Source: Rhodovulum sp. ES.010
GTDB lineage: Bacteria; Pseudomonadota; Alphaproteobacteria; Rhodobacterales; Rhodobacteraceae
Direction of reading: 5' to 3'
DNA length: 64,000 nucleotides
Assembly: GCF_900142935.1 (NCBI RefSeq)
Contig: NZ_FSRS01000002.1
Location: forward strand, 1-64,000
In this document: in pieces, positions 32,609-42,456 of the stretch
How positions within the stretch are numbered: the first letter of the stretch is position 1
Layout: every line of letters starts with the position of its first letter
Translations under genes and position numbers: made by a program
Notes under the pieces: model-generated
What the model was told of the DNA's origin: nothing
Databases searched by the model: none
Seen by the model: only the letters and a program-made list of their open reading frames with translations

Positions 32609-35062
32609 GTGCGTGTCCTCAGAGGCCTTCTGCCCGCCGCCCTGCTGGGCTTCGTCATGACCCTGTCGGCCTGCCAGTCCAAGGAGGAGAAGGCGGAAGG
32701 CCACTACCAGGCGGCGCTGGCCCTGATCGAGCAGGGCGATGTCGACCGGGCCATCGTCGAGTTGCGCAACGTGTTCCAGAACGATGGCCGGCATCGCGAG
32801 GCGCGGCTTGCCATGGCCCGGATCCTGCGCGCGGAAAAGAACAACCCGCAGGGCGCCTATGCCCAGTACCTGCGCCTCGCCGAACAGTATCCCGACGACC
32901 TGGAGGCCCGGATCGCGCTGGCCGAGATCGCCTTTTCGGGGGGGAACTGGGAGGAGTTCGAGCGCCACGGCCGACGCGCCGGGGAACTTGCCCCGGAGGC
33001 GCCGCGCGTCGAGGCGATCGCCATCGCCCGCGCCTATCGCGAGGCCGCGATGGAGGAGGACGCGGCGGCGCGCCGGGAGGTGGCGCGGCAGGCCGATACG
33101 CTGATGGCGGACCTGCCCGACAACCCGCTGCTCCACACCATCGCGATCGACGACGCCCTGCGCGACCAGGATTTCCAGAAGGCGCTGGCGGGGCTCGACT
33201 GGATGATCGAGCGCGAGCCCACCAACCTGCGCCACTACCGGCAGCGGCTGCAGGTGCTCGCCCGGCTGGGCGACATGGAGGCCGTCGAGGCGCAGCTGCG
33301 CACCATGGTCGAACGCTTTCCGGAGGACGACACCCACAAGGCGACGCTGGTCCGTTTCTTGCTGTCGCAACAGGATATCGACGCGGCCGAGGCGTTCCTG
33401 CGCGAACTCGCCGCCGCTTCGGCCCCGGACGAGCCCGGCCCGACCGTCGACCTGATCCGGTTCCTCGCCGAGACCCGCGGCGCCGAGGCGGCGCGCGCCG
33501 AGATCGAGACGGCGATCGCCGAACGCCCCGACCCGGTGCCCTTCCAGGTTCTGGGGGCAGGGCTCGACTTCGCCGCCGGGCGGCGCGACGCGGCGATCGC
33601 GACGATGGAATCGGTGCTTGCGGAGGCCGAGCCCTCGGGCCAGACCCGCTCGATCAAGGTCTCGCTCGCGCGGATGCTGCTGGCGACCGGCAACGAGGTC
33701 GGCGCGCGCACGCAGATCGAGGAGGTGCTGGCCGAGGACCCGGCCCAGCCCGAGGCGCTCAAGATGCAGGCGGCCTGGCTGATCGAGGCCGACGACACCG
33801 ACGCGGCGCTCGCCGCGCTGCGCACCGCGCTCGACGCCGCCTCGGACGACCCCCGGACGATGACGCTGATGGCCGAGGCCTATGCCCGTTCGGGGCGGCG
33901 GCAACTGGCCAACGAATACCTGGCGCTCGCCGTCGAGGCCTCGGGGAACGCGCCCGAGGAAACCGTGCGCTACGCCCGCGTCCTGATCGCGGAGGAACGC
34001 CACCGCCCCGCCGAGGACATCCTCCTTGCGGCGTTGCGGCTGGCCCCGGAGAACCCGGAGCTTCTGGAACTGCTGGGCCGTCTCTACCTCCGGATGGACG
34101 ATTACGGCCGCGCGCAGCACGTCGCCGATACCCTGCGCCGGGTCGGCGGCGAGGCCGGGGCCCAGGTGGCGAACGCGCTCGAGGCGGAACGGCTCAACCG
34201 CCAGAACGGCTCCGACGAGGCCATGGCCTTTCTCGAGAACCTGGCCTCCGGCGCCGAGGCGAGCCTCGCCTCGAAGATCTCGCTGATCCGGGCCCGGATG
34301 AGCACCGGCGACACCGAGGGCGCGCTGGCACAGGCGCAGGCGCTGAAGGCGGAGACCCCCGACAACGACCTGGTCGATGTCGTGCTGGCCACGGCGCGGG
34401 CGCTGAACGGCGACCTGGCCGGTGCCGAGACGATCTACCGGGACCTGCTCGAGGCCGACCCGGCCCGGCCCGGGATCTGGCTGGAGCTGGTCACGCTCGC
34501 CCAGAGACAGGGCGAGCGCGAGGCGGCCAAGGCGGCCTTGTCCGAGGCGTTGACCCATGCGCCGGAGAACCCGCGCCTGCTCTGGGCGATGGCGTCCTTC
34601 ATGGAACAGGACGGCGATATCGACGGGGCGCTGGAGATCTACGAGGGGCTCTATGCGCGCGACTCCGGCTCGGCCATCGTGGCCAACAACCTCGCGAGCC
34701 TGCTGGCCACCTATCGCGACGACGCGCAAAGCCTCGACCGGGCCTGGACCATCGCCCGGCGCCTGCGCGACACCGAGGTGCCGGCGATGCAGGACACCTA
34801 TGGCTGGATCGCCCACCGCCGCGGCGACAGCGCGGAGGCCCTGCCCTACCTCGAGGCCGCGGTGCAGGGGCTGCCGAACGACCCGCTGGTCAGGTATCAC
34901 CTCGGCCAGGTCTATCTCGCGCTGGACCGCCCGCAGGACGCGCTGGAACAGTTCCGCGGCGCGATCGCGATCGCCGGGGCCGGCGACCGGCGGCCCCAGA
35001 TCGAGACCGCCCGGCGCCTGGCGCAGGAGTTGCAGGCCGCGCCGGATCCGGCCGAAAACTGA
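32609..35062 (+). CDS. TPR-repeat lipoprotein of the EPS/exosortase locus (PrsT-like)
   Basis: An 817-residue lipoprotein. The lipobox LSAC places the lipidated cysteine at residue 22 after MRVLRGLLPAALLGFVMT. The rest is a nearly continuous array of 34-residue TPR helices (for example AEGHYQAALALIEQGDVDRA, LLELLGRLYLRMDDYGRAQH and VRYHLGQVYLALDRPQDALE). GTG 32609 is chosen because AAAGGAG at 32594-32600 is spaced 8 bases from it; GTG 32600 overlaps that site. Proteins of this layout accompany exosortases and EPS secretion and may scaffold the envelope machinery. It lies 115 bp after the sugar transferase and is probably in the same operon. Confidence 0.88.
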   Translation: MRVLRGLLPAALLGFVMTLSACQSKEEKAEGHYQAALALIEQGDVDRAIVELRNVFQNDGRHREARLAMARILRAEKNNPQGAYAQYLRLAEQYPDDLEARIALAEIAFSGGNWEEFERHGRRAGELAPEAPRVEAIAIARAYREAAMEEDAAARREVARQADTLMADLPDNPLLHTIAIDDALRDQDFQKALAGLDWMIEREPTNLRHYRQRLQVLARLGDMEAVEAQLRTMVERFPEDDTHKATLVRFLLSQQDIDAAEAFLRELAAASAPDEPGPTVDLIRFLAETRGAEAARAEIETAIAERPDPVPFQVLGAGLDFAAGRRDAAIATMESVLAEAEPSGQTRSIKVSLARMLLATGNEVGARTQIEEVLAEDPAQPEALKMQAAWLIEADDTDAALAALRTALDAASDDPRTMTLMAEAYARSGRRQLANEYLALAVEASGNAPEETVRYARVLIAEERHRPAEDILLAALRLAPENPELLELLGRLYLRMDDYGRAQHVADTLRRVGGEAGAQVANALEAERLNRQNGSDEAMAFLENLASGAEASLASKISLIRARMSTGDTEGALAQAQALKAETPDNDLVDVVLATARALNGDLAGAETIYRDLLEADPARPGIWLELVTLAQRQGEREAAKAALSEALTHAPENPRLLWAMASFMEQDGDIDGALEIYEGLYARDSGSAIVANNLASLLATYRDDAQSLDRAWTIARRLRDTEVPAMQDTYGWIAHRRGDSAEALPYLEAAVQGLPNDPLVRYHLGQVYLALDRPQDALEQFRGAIAIAGAGDRRPQIETARRLAQELQAAPDPAEN

Positions 35063-35199
35063 CCGCGCCGCTCCCGGCCAGACCGTGACAGGGCTACTAC
35101 AGGTCGGGTCCAGATCGCCGCGATGGTGCACTGGGCTCTATCTTTCGGGCGTCCGCCGCGCCAAGAATGACGCGGTTTCTGGCAGGAAGGCGACACATC

Positions 35200-35814
35200 A
35201 TGACGCACTTGAAACGTATCCTGGCCGGGCTGCTTCTCGCCCTGGTGGCCACGGTGGCCGCGGCGCAGCAGGAATACACGGTCCGGCCCGGCGATACCCT
35301 GACCATCGAGGTGCTCGAGGATACCGCCCTCAACCGCTCGGTGGTCGTTCTGCCCGACGGCCGGTTCAGCTTCCCCTTCGCCGGGTCGCTGCGGGCCGCG
35401 GGGCTCACCGTCGGCCAGATCGAGGACAACATCACCGCGGCGATCCAGCCGAACTTCGCCGTCGCGCCCAATGTCTTCGTCACGGCCCGGCCCGGAGCGA
35501 GCGAGGCCTTCGCGGCGGAGCAGAGCACGGGGCCGACCATCGAGATCTATTTCCTGGGCGAGGTGGCCGCGCCCGGCCTGGTCGAGGTGCCCCCGGGCAC
35601 GACCTTCCTCCAGGCGCTGGCGCAAAGCGGCGGGCCCACCGCCTTCGCCGCGACCAAGCGCATCCAGCTGCGCCGCACCGATCCGGGCACGAATGTACAG
35701 AGGGTCTACAGCATCAACTACAGGGCGCTCAGCCAGGGCGCGGCGCTGAAGAACGACATCCGGCTGCGGGACGGCGATGTCATCCTGGTCCCGGAACGCC
35801 GCCTGTTCGAGTGA
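35200..35814 (+). CDS. Wza-type polysaccharide export protein
   Basis: A 204-residue periplasmic/outer-membrane export protein with a signal peptide (MTHLKRILAGLLLALVATVA, cleavage after AAA). It has the poly_export domain (YTVRPGDTLTIEVLEDTALN, VVVLPDGRFSFPFAGSLRAA) and one SLBB domain (EIYFLGEVAAPGLVEVPPGT). It has no lipobox and is shorter than E. coli Wza, which is common in exosortase-linked loci where the outer-membrane pore is a separate beta-barrel, here the next gene 3 bp downstream. ATG 35200 is favoured by GGAAGG about 10 bases upstream; 35167 is an alternative. Confidence 0.92.
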   Translation: MTHLKRILAGLLLALVATVAAAQQEYTVRPGDTLTIEVLEDTALNRSVVVLPDGRFSFPFAGSLRAAGLTVGQIEDNITAAIQPNFAVAPNVFVTARPGASEAFAAEQSTGPTIEIYFLGEVAAPGLVEVPPGTTFLQALAQSGGPTAFAATKRIQLRRTDPGTNVQRVYSINYRALSQGAALKNDIRLRDGDVILVPERRLFE

Positions 35815-35817
35815 TCC

Positions 35818-37167
35818 ATGACCGGGCGCGGGGCATATAAACGGGCAGGAGGGCTCGCCGCGGCGGGCCTTCTGTGTGCCTGGCCGCTCGCCGGCCCGGC
35901 GCAGGAGGCCGGCGCGGGCAGGCCCTCGCTCGCCTTCACGCTCTCCGAACGGATCCAGTGGGAAGACGGGGACGAGGAGGACGAGGGGTGGACGGCCACC
36001 ACCGGCCTGGCGCTTTCGATCAACAGCGCAACCCCGGTCTCGGCGCTGCGCTTCGACGCCTCCGCCGGGCTGGAGAAGCGCCTCGAAGGCGACTCCGATC
36101 TCGACCTCAGCGATCCGCGCCTGCGCCTGACCTACGAGCGCGAGAACCGCTCGAGCGCGTTCGATCTCGACCTGCGCTACCGCCAGACCGATGTCGACGC
36201 GCTGGACCCGGACGACACTCTCGAAGAGGTCGTGCGGTTCGGCCGCGGGACGCGGGAGAACGCGTCGGTCGATATCGGCTTCGTCTTCGGGCGCACCGCC
36301 CCTGTCGGCGGCAGCCTCGACCTGGGCTACGCGGTGACCGAGTATTCCGACACCGACGATCCCAGCCTGGTGGACGGCGAGACGGTCGACGTGACGGGGA
36401 CCCTCGACTTCGTGCTCGATCCCCGGATCACCGCCCTGCTCCGGGCCACCTATTCCGACACGGACGAGGATGACGGCGGGCGCGACGTCCTTTACGAGAA
36501 CCTGTCGGTGGGCGCGAATGCCGAGGTGACCCCGACCCTGACGGCCGGCCTCTTCGTCGGCTACACACGCACCACCGAAACCGTGGGCGGGGTCGAGGAC
36601 CGGCAGGACGGCGCGAGCCTGGAGCTGTCCTTCACCGAGGACCGTCCCAACGGCGCCTGGACCGGCAGCTTCGTCTCCGATCTCAGCGACGACGGCAACC
36701 GCCGCACCACCGCCCGGATCAACCGCAGCCTGGACCTGCCCCGCGGCGCGATCAGCGCGGGCGTCGGCCTCAGCCAGGGCGATGACGGCGACCTGCGGCC
36801 GCTCTACAGCCTCGCCTATCTCCACGAACGCCCGCGAAGCCGGCTGAACCTGTCGCTCGACCAGGAATTCACCACCGACGACGGCGACGAGGCGCTGAAC
36901 AGCCGCCTGAACGTGTCCTACAGTCAGGAGTTGACCGCCCTGTCCAGCCTGGAGGCCGGGATGTTCCTGCGGTCGACCGACTATCTGGGCGGGCCAGAGG
37001 ATGCGGACCGCCAGATCGACCTCAACCTCACCTACCGCCGCAGCCTGGCCGAGGACTGGAGCCTGGTGACCGGTTATACCCACCGGATCGACCGGGAGAA
37101 CGACGCGACCGAGCGGAGCAACGAGATCTTCCTGTCCGTGGAAAAGAGTTTCTGGAGGCGGTTCTGA
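35818..37167 (+). CDS. Outer-membrane beta-barrel protein of the EPS locus
   Basis: A 449-residue protein with a signal peptide (hydrophobic stretch RAGGLAAAGLLCAWPLAGPA). The rest is alternating hydrophobic/polar beta strands rich in Asp, Glu, Arg and Tyr (for example ASLELSFTEDRPNGAWTGSF and LDLGYAVTEYSDTD). It ends in FLSVEKSFWRRF, whose terminal Phe and alternate aromatics are the outer-membrane insertion signal. It follows the export protein by 3 bp and is the best candidate for the outer-membrane pore of the polysaccharide, or an exosortase-locus barrel of the TIGR03016-like type. No enzymatic motif is seen. Confidence 0.82.
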   Translation: MTGRGAYKRAGGLAAAGLLCAWPLAGPAQEAGAGRPSLAFTLSERIQWEDGDEEDEGWTATTGLALSINSATPVSALRFDASAGLEKRLEGDSDLDLSDPRLRLTYERENRSSAFDLDLRYRQTDVDALDPDDTLEEVVRFGRGTRENASVDIGFVFGRTAPVGGSLDLGYAVTEYSDTDDPSLVDGETVDVTGTLDFVLDPRITALLRATYSDTDEDDGGRDVLYENLSVGANAEVTPTLTAGLFVGYTRTTETVGGVEDRQDGASLELSFTEDRPNGAWTGSFVSDLSDDGNRRTTARINRSLDLPRGAISAGVGLSQGDDGDLRPLYSLAYLHERPRSRLNLSLDQEFTTDDGDEALNSRLNVSYSQELTALSSLEAGMFLRSTDYLGGPEDADRQIDLNLTYRRSLAEDWSLVTGYTHRIDRENDATERSNEIFLSVEKSFWRRF

Positions 37168-37796
37168 GGCAGGGTCGTCTGCTTCTTTACGGGCTCATCC
37201 TCGTTTGCGGCGCGATCGAACTGACGCTTTCGCTGGCCGATGCCGGCGCCGTCCTGCCGCCGCGCCTGCGCACCGTCGCCTACGATTACGGCGGGTTCTG
37301 GCCCGGCTTGCTGGACGACTGGAAGCCGAACTACTCGGCCCAACCCTACGCGATGTTCTTCACCTACGGCTTCCTCCATGGCGGGCTCGCGCATCTGGGG
37401 GTGAACATGGTCACGCTGTGGTCGCTCGGCCGCGCGGTGCTGGACCGGGTCGGTGCGGGGGGGTTCGCGTTGCTCTATGGCGGGTCGATCCTCGGCGGCG
37501 CGGCGGGCTTCGCCCTGCTCGCCCCGGACCTGCGGCCGATGGTGGGGGCCTCCGGGGCGCTGTTCGGGCTGGCCGGGGGGATCCTGGCCTGGCTCTACGT
37601 GGACCGCTACACCTATCGCGAGGGGCTGTGGCCGGTCATCCGCGCGGTGCTGCTGCTGGCGGCGCTGAACGTGGTGCTCTGGTGGGCGATGGACGGCCAG
37701 CTCGCCTGGCAGACCCATCTCGGCGGCTTCGTCGCCGGATGGGTGCTGGCGCTTCTGATCGACCCGAGGCCGGAGCCGCCGGCCGCGCCGGGGTGA
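37164..37796 (+). CDS. Rhomboid-family intramembrane serine protease
   Basis: A six-helix-type membrane protease. Motifs are FLHGGLAHLGVNMVTLWSLG (HxxxHxxxN loop region), GASGALFGLAGG with the catalytic serine in GxSG, and QTHLGGFVAGWVLA with the catalytic histidine. The family's first helix (RQGRLLLYGLILVCGAIELT) is in frame upstream of any ATG, GTG or TTG. Translation may therefore begin at CTG 37164, which overlaps the barrel-gene stop and has GGAGG 5 bases upstream; TTG 37308 would lose the first helix. Such proteases cut membrane anchors of surface proteins. It ends 10 bp from convergent rfbA. Confidence 0.85.
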   Translation: MRQGRLLLYGLILVCGAIELTLSLADAGAVLPPRLRTVAYDYGGFWPGLLDDWKPNYSAQPYAMFFTYGFLHGGLAHLGVNMVTLWSLGRAVLDRVGAGGFALLYGGSILGGAAGFALLAPDLRPMVGASGALFGLAGGILAWLYVDRYTYREGLWPVIRAVLLLAALNVVLWWAMDGQLAWQTHLGGFVAGWVLALLIDPRPEPPAAPG

Positions 37797-37805
37797 CGGC
37801 GCGGC

Positions 37806-38687
37806 TCAGGGCGTGTCGGCGAGCCGGGCGAGGAACCCGCCATAGCGGCTCTTGCCGAAGGTCCGCGCATGTTCGAGCAGCGCCGCGCGGTCGATCCAGC
37901 CCTGGCGGAAGGCGATCTCTTCGGGCGCGCCGATCTGCAGCCCCTGCCGGTCCTGCAGGGTGCGCACGAAATTGCCCGCATCCAGAAGGCTCGCATGGGT
38001 GCCGGTGTCGAGCCAGGCATAACCGCGGCCCATCTTCTCCACCGTCAGGCGGCCCTCGGAGAGATAGCTTTCCAGAAGCGAAGTGATCTCCAGCTCGCCC
38101 CGCGCCGAGGGCCTGATGTCCTTCGCCCGCGCCGGCGCCGTGCCGTCCAGGAAATAGAGCCCGGTCACCGCATAGTCCGAGGCCGGGCGTTCGGGCTTTT
38201 CCACGATCTCCAGCGCGCGGGTCCCGGTCGCGTCGAAACTGACGACGCCATAACGCTCGGGGTCGGCCACCTGGTAGCCGAAGACCGTGCCCCCCTGCCC
38301 TTGCGCGTCGGCGCGGGCCAGGATCTCGGGCAGGCCGTGGCCGAAGAAGATGTTGTCGCCCAGCACCATCGCCGAGGGAGCGCCGGCCAGGAAGTCCTCG
38401 GCCAGCAGGTAGGCCTGGGCCAGCCCGTCGGGCGAGGGCTGCTCGATCCAGGTGAAGGACAGCCCCCATTTCGCGCCGTCCCCCATCAACCGCCGGAACT
38501 GGGCCTGGTCCTCGGGGGTGGTGATCACCGCGATCTCGCGGATGCCGCCCAGCATCAGCACGCTGAGCGGGTAGTAGATCATCGGCTTGTCGTAGAGCGG
38601 CAACAGCTGCTTCGAGACGCCCATGGTGATCGGGTAGAGCCGGGTTCCCGAGCCCCCGGCCAGGATGATGCCCTTGCGTGCGGTCAT
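37806..38687 (-). CDS. rfbA: Glucose-1-phosphate thymidylyltransferase
   Basis: A 293-residue enzyme for the first step of dTDP-L-rhamnose synthesis: dTTP plus glucose-1-phosphate gives dTDP-glucose. The nucleotide-binding start is [53 protein letters not shown] and [20 protein letters not shown] are all canonical, as is the C-terminal [17 protein letters not shown]. Full length. Last gene of the minus-strand operon rfbC-rfbB-rfbD-rfbA, overlapping rfbD by 4 bp (ATGA). Confidence 0.97.
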   Translation of the reverse strand: MTARKGIILAGGSGTRLYPITMGVSKQLLPLYDKPMIYYPLSVLMLGGIREIAVITTPEDQAQFRRLMGDGAKWGLSFTWIEQPSPDGLAQAYLLAEDFLAGAPSAMVLGDNIFFGHGLPEILARADAQGQGGTVFGYQVADPERYGVVSFDATGTRALEIVEKPERPASDYAVTGLYFLDGTAPARAKDIRPSARGELEITSLLESYLSEGRLTVEKMGRGYAWLDTGTHASLLDAGNFVRTLQDRQGLQIGAPEEIAFRQGWIDRAALLEHARTFGKSRYGGFLARLADTP

Positions 38688-39532
38688 GGTGCCAGCTCCT
38701 TCAGGACGTCGCGCAGCGCCGCCCGCCAGTCGGGGCGGGCGATGCCGAACCGCGCCTCGAGCGCGGTGCAGTCGAGACGGGAATCGAGCGGCCGGCGCGC
38801 GGGCGTCGGGTAGTCCGCCGTGGCGATATCCTCGACCGCCACCGCCAGCCCCGCCTGCGCGAAAATTTCGCGTGCGAAATCCGCCCAGCTGGTGTCCGGC
38901 GCGCCGGAATAATGGTAAGTGCCTGAAAAATTTTTATTTTCTTCAATGCCTTCAAGAATCCGAAGGCAGGTTGCCGCGATCGCCGCGGCCGGGGTGGGCC
39001 CGCCGGTCTGGTCGGCGACGATGCGCAGGCTGTCGCGTTCCGCCCCGAGCCGCAGCATGGTCTTCACGAAATTCGACCCGTGCGCGGAGAACACCCAGGA
39101 GGTGCGCAGGATCGCGTGCCCCCCGCCGGCCGCACGCACCGCCTGCTCGCCGGCCAGCTTGCTGCGGCCATAGGCGCCGAGCGGCGCGGCGGGGTCGTCC
39201 GGCCGCCGGGGCGTTTGCCCCGCGCCGTCGAAGACGTAATCGGTGGAGATGTGCACGAAGGGGATGCCGCGCGCCGCGCAGGCCCGCGCCATCGCGCCGG
39301 GCGCCGCGCCGTTGACCGCGGTGGCCAGCGCCTCTTCCTGTTCGGCGCGGTCCACGGCGGTATAGGCGGCGGCGTTGATGACGCCGGTCGGCGCCTGTTC
39401 GGCGATCGCCGCGGCGCAGGTCTCGGGCGCGGCCAGATCGACCCTGTCCCGGCCCAGGAAGGTCGCCCCGGGCGCGGCCCTCGCCAGTTCGCGCGCCACC
39501 TGCCCGGTGCGGCCGAAGACGAGAAGGGTCAT
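38684..39532 (-). CDS. rfbD: dTDP-4-dehydrorhamnose reductase
   Basis: A 282-residue short-chain dehydrogenase catalysing the last step to dTDP-L-rhamnose with NAD(P)H. Shown by the Rossmann motif [37 protein letters not shown], the catalytic segment [35 protein letters not shown] and [23 protein letters not shown] 39532 gives the correct start. ATGA overlaps with rfbB upstream and rfbA downstream indicate tight translational coupling. There is a short AT-rich patch (about 38920-38940) within an otherwise GC-rich gene. Confidence 0.96.
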   Translation of the reverse strand: MTLLVFGRTGQVARELARAAPGATFLGRDRVDLAAPETCAAAIAEQAPTGVINAAAYTAVDRAEQEEALATAVNGAAPGAMARACAARGIPFVHISTDYVFDGAGQTPRRPDDPAAPLGAYGRSKLAGEQAVRAAGGGHAILRTSWVFSAHGSNFVKTMLRLGAERDSLRIVADQTGGPTPAAAIAATCLRILEGIEENKNFSGTYHYSGAPDTSWADFAREIFAQAGLAVAVEDIATADYPTPARRPLDSRLDCTALEARFGIARPDWRAALRDVLKELAP

Positions 39533-40569
39533 GCCTTGACCCCCAGCCGCCGCCCCACGCCCTCGCGCGATTGCAGCGGGCGCCACCAGGCCTCGTTGTC
39601 GAGATACCACCGCACGGTGCGCCGAAGCCCCTCCTCCAGCGTCACCGAGGGCCGCCAGCCCAGTTCCGCGCGGATGCGCGCGGGATCGATGGCATAGCGC
39701 AGGTCGTGGCCGGGCCGGTCGGCGACGAAGTCGATCAGCCGGTCATGCGGCGCCCCCTCGGGGCGCATCTCGTCGAGGATCGCGCAGATCATCCGCACAA
39801 GGTCGATGTTGCGGGCCTCGTTCTCGCCCCCGATATTGTAGGACCGCCCCACCCTGCCCTTTTCCAGCACCAGCAGCAGCGCCTCGGCATGATCCTCCAC
39901 GTACAGCCAGTCGCGCACGTTCTCGCCCGCGCCGTAGACCGGGATCGGCTGGCCGGCCAACGCGTTCAGGATCACCACCGGCACCAGCTTCTCGGGGAAG
40001 TGGTAGGGGCCGTAATTGTTGGAACAATTGGTCAGCACCACCGGCAGCCCGTAGGTCTCGTGCCAGGCCCGCACCAGGTGGTCGGAGGCGGCTTTCGAGG
40101 CGGAATAGGGACTGTTGGGCGCGTAGGGCGTGGTCTCGGTGAACGTGCCGGTCGCGCCCAGCGAGCCGAACACCTCGTCGGTGGAAATGTGGTGGAAGCG
40201 GAATGTTTCAGGCCGCCCCCGGCCCTCCCAGTCGCCGCGCGCCGCCTGCAAGAGCGTGTAGGTGCCCATCACGTTCGTCTCGATGAACGCCCCGGGCCCA
40301 TCGATCGAGCGGTCGACATGGGATTCGGCGGCCAGATGCATCACCGCGTCCGGTTGATGCGCGGCGAAGACCCGCGCCAGCAGGTCGGGGTCGCGGATGT
40401 CGCCCTCGACGAAGGCATAGGCGGGGTGGTCGGCGACGGGGGCCACGTTTTCCAGGCAGGCGGCATAGGTCAGCGCGTCGAGATTCACCACCGAATGACC
40501 GTCGGCAATGGCGCGCCGCACCACGGCCGAGCCGATGAAGCCCGCCCCCCCGGTCACCAGCAGCTTCAT
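39529..40569 (-). CDS. rfbB: dTDP-glucose 4,6-dehydratase
   Basis: A 346-residue extended short-chain dehydrogenase, second step of dTDP-rhamnose synthesis. It starts [20 protein letters not shown] (NAD-binding GxxGxxG), followed by [40 protein letters not shown], the catalytic [15 protein letters not shown] (YxxxK), [20 protein letters not shown] and [23 protein letters not shown] 40569 overlaps the rfbC stop by 4 bp. The open frame runs farther upstream but homology begins here. Confidence 0.97.
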   Translation of the reverse strand: MKLLVTGGAGFIGSAVVRRAIADGHSVVNLDALTYAACLENVAPVADHPAYAFVEGDIRDPDLLARVFAAHQPDAVMHLAAESHVDRSIDGPGAFIETNVMGTYTLLQAARGDWEGRGRPETFRFHHISTDEVFGSLGATGTFTETTPYAPNSPYSASKAASDHLVRAWHETYGLPVVLTNCSNNYGPYHFPEKLVPVVILNALAGQPIPVYGAGENVRDWLYVEDHAEALLLVLEKGRVGRSYNIGGENEARNIDLVRMICAILDEMRPEGAPHDRLIDFVADRPGHDLRYAIDPARIRAELGWRPSVTLEEGLRRTVRWYLDNEAWWRPLQSREGVGRRLGVKA

Positions 40570-41123
40570 GGCCCCTCCCAGTCGAACGGGCTGTCGAACC
40601 CGGACAGCGGCCCCGCGGCGGCGTCCCTGGCCGACAGCACCGGCGCACCCTCCAGCGGCCAGTCGATGCCGCAGCTCGACCACAGCACCGCGCCGTCGCA
40701 ATCGGGCGCGTAGTAGTCCGAGCATTTGTAGAGGATCTCGGTGTCCTCGGTGAGCGTGACGAATCCGTGCAGGAAGCCCTCGGGCACCAGAAGCTGCCGG
40801 CCGTTCTCGAAGCTCAGCTCCACCCCGACCCACTGCCCGTAGGTCGGCGCGCCCTTGCGCACATCCACCGCCACATCATAGAGCGCGCCGCGCCCGCAGC
40901 GCACCAGCTTGGCCTGGGCATGCGGCGGGGCCTGGTAATGCAGCCCCCTCAGCGTGCCTTTCGCATGCGAAAACGAATGGTTGTCCTGCACGAAATCGAT
41001 GTCGATCCCGTGGCTTTCCAGCCGCGCCCGGTTCCAGCTTTCCGAAAAGAACCCGCGTGCATCGCCGTGGCGGACGGGCGTCAGGATCAGGACGCCGGGC
41101 AGCGCGGTTCGCTCTATCTCCAT
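40566..41123 (-). CDS. rfbC: dTDP-4-dehydrorhamnose 3,5-epimerase
   Basis: A 185-residue cupin epimerase, third step of dTDP-rhamnose synthesis. Motifs: [40 protein letters not shown] (catalytic His region), [40 protein letters not shown] and [20 protein letters not shown] 41123 ([20 protein letters not shown]) matches the family start; the longer frame to 41183 is unlikely. First gene of the rfbCBDA operon. The divergent upstream region shared with the sulfotransferase gene at 41313 holds the promoter. Confidence 0.97.
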   Translation of the reverse strand: MEIERTALPGVLILTPVRHGDARGFFSESWNRARLESHGIDIDFVQDNHSFSHAKGTLRGLHYQAPPHAQAKLVRCGRGALYDVAVDVRKGAPTYGQWVGVELSFENGRQLLVPEGFLHGFVTLTEDTEILYKCSDYYAPDCDGAVLWSSCGIDWPLEGAPVLSARDAAAGPLSGFDSPFDWEGP

Positions 41124-41312
41124 CGGCCGACATCCGTCGTGAAAGCCCGGTTCCGGTATCGGCCAGCCCCGGCCGGATTGCAACCGGCTTGCCGGAGGGG
41201 CGGCCGGGCTGGGAGCGGTCGGGGCTTCGTGCTACCGTTCGCCCTGCTCGCCCGGATGCCGTGACCAGGCCGAACGGGGTCCGGCGGCAAGAGACCGTTC
41301 GAAAGGCTCGCC

Positions 41313-42257
41313 ATGACCCGTTCCGACCTGTCCGACACCGTCTTCGTCTACGGCGCGCTCCGGTCGGGAACCACGCTGCTGAACCTGATGCTGAATGGCC
41401 ACCCGGCGATCCACAATCCCGGCGAGGTCGACCCGCTGCTCGATTTCATCGCCCCCGACCCGGACCATCCGACCGGATGGCGCTACGATCGGGCACGGAT
41501 GGAAGGGCACCGGCTGTTCCGGGCCCTCGGCATCGCGCTGCCCGACGGGGCCGACGGGCTGGACCTGTTCGAGGCGATGATCGGGGCGCTGCGGGCGAAG
41601 AGCGACAAGCCGGTGCTGTCGCTGACGGTCCACCGCAATGCCGGCCGGCTGAAGCGGATCCTGCCCGAGGCGCGGATCCTGCACCTGCTGCGCGATCCGC
41701 GCGATGTCGCCCGCTCGGCCGTGGGCATGGGCTGGGCCGGCAACAGTTATGTCGCCGTGGGCGGCTGGATCGAAACCGAAACGGAGTGGGACCGCGCCGG
41801 GTTCGACGCGGACCGCGTCATGACCCTGAAATTCGAGGACCTGCTGGCCGATCCCGAAGCATCGCTCGACCGGGTCGCCCGGTTTCACGGCATGGCCTAC
41901 GATCCGGCGATGCTGGACTATCCCCGGACCAGCACCTACGGCCCGCCCGACCCGAAGACCGCGCAACAGTGGCGCCGCAAGGCGCGCCCGCGCGAGATCG
42001 GCCTGATCGAGGCGCGGATCGGTCCGATGATGACGGCCCGCGGCTATCCGCCCGAGCACCCGCGCCCATTGCCCGGGCCAGCCGAGGAGACGCTGCTCCG
42101 GGCCCAGCACCGGATCGCGCGCTGGGGCTACAATATCCGCCGCTTCGGCCTGCCGCTGTTCCTGGGCCGCCACCTCGCCCGGCGGACGGGGCTGGGTGCG
42201 CTGGAGCGGCGCCTGGCGGCCCGGCAGGACGAGATCATCATCCGGAACCAGAAATAG
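41313..42257 (+). CDS. Sulfotransferase family protein
   Basis: A 314-residue PAPS-dependent sulfotransferase. The 5'-phosphosulfate loop is VYGALRSGTTLLNLMLNGHP and the 3'-phosphate site is ILHLLRDPRDVARSAVGMGW, with a C-terminal region typical of the family (TLKFEDLLADPEASLDRVAR). It lies between the rhamnose operon and the XrtD/glycosyltransferase operon, so it plausibly sulfates the exported polysaccharide; that substrate is inference. No membrane segment is seen. The start at ATG 41313 is the only good one before the PAPS loop. Confidence 0.88.
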   Translation: MTRSDLSDTVFVYGALRSGTTLLNLMLNGHPAIHNPGEVDPLLDFIAPDPDHPTGWRYDRARMEGHRLFRALGIALPDGADGLDLFEAMIGALRAKSDKPVLSLTVHRNAGRLKRILPEARILHLLRDPRDVARSAVGMGWAGNSYVAVGGWIETETEWDRAGFDADRVMTLKFEDLLADPEASLDRVARFHGMAYDPAMLDYPRTSTYGPPDPKTAQQWRRKARPREIGLIEARIGPMMTARGYPPEHPRPLPGPAEETLLRAQHRIARWGYNIRRFGLPLFLGRHLARRTGLGALERRLAARQDEIIIRNQK

Positions 42258-42456
42258 ACCGCACCGCGGCGGCGCGTTCCCGGCCCGATCGTTTCGCGAT
42301 ACGGCAACAATCCGGCCCCAGGCGCCGATCTGACGCAGCCTCGCAACAAAGCGGAATGTGAACACCCCGGGACTGGCCGTGCCGGGCGAAAACGGCCATA
42401 GTCGGGTCGCGAAATTCACGTAATGCATTTGGTGAGCGGTTTTCGGGATCCGGGGG
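42258..42456. promoter_or_regulatory. Upstream region of the xrtD operon
   Basis: 200 bp of non-coding DNA between the sulfotransferase and xrtD. No clear promoter hexamers or terminator can be assigned with confidence. Confidence 0.3.

Noticed and set aside
37164..37796. Rhombosortase assignment for the rhomboid protein
   Set aside because: No GlyGly-CTERM-type substrate was seen in the window. The motifs fit a general rhomboid protease.
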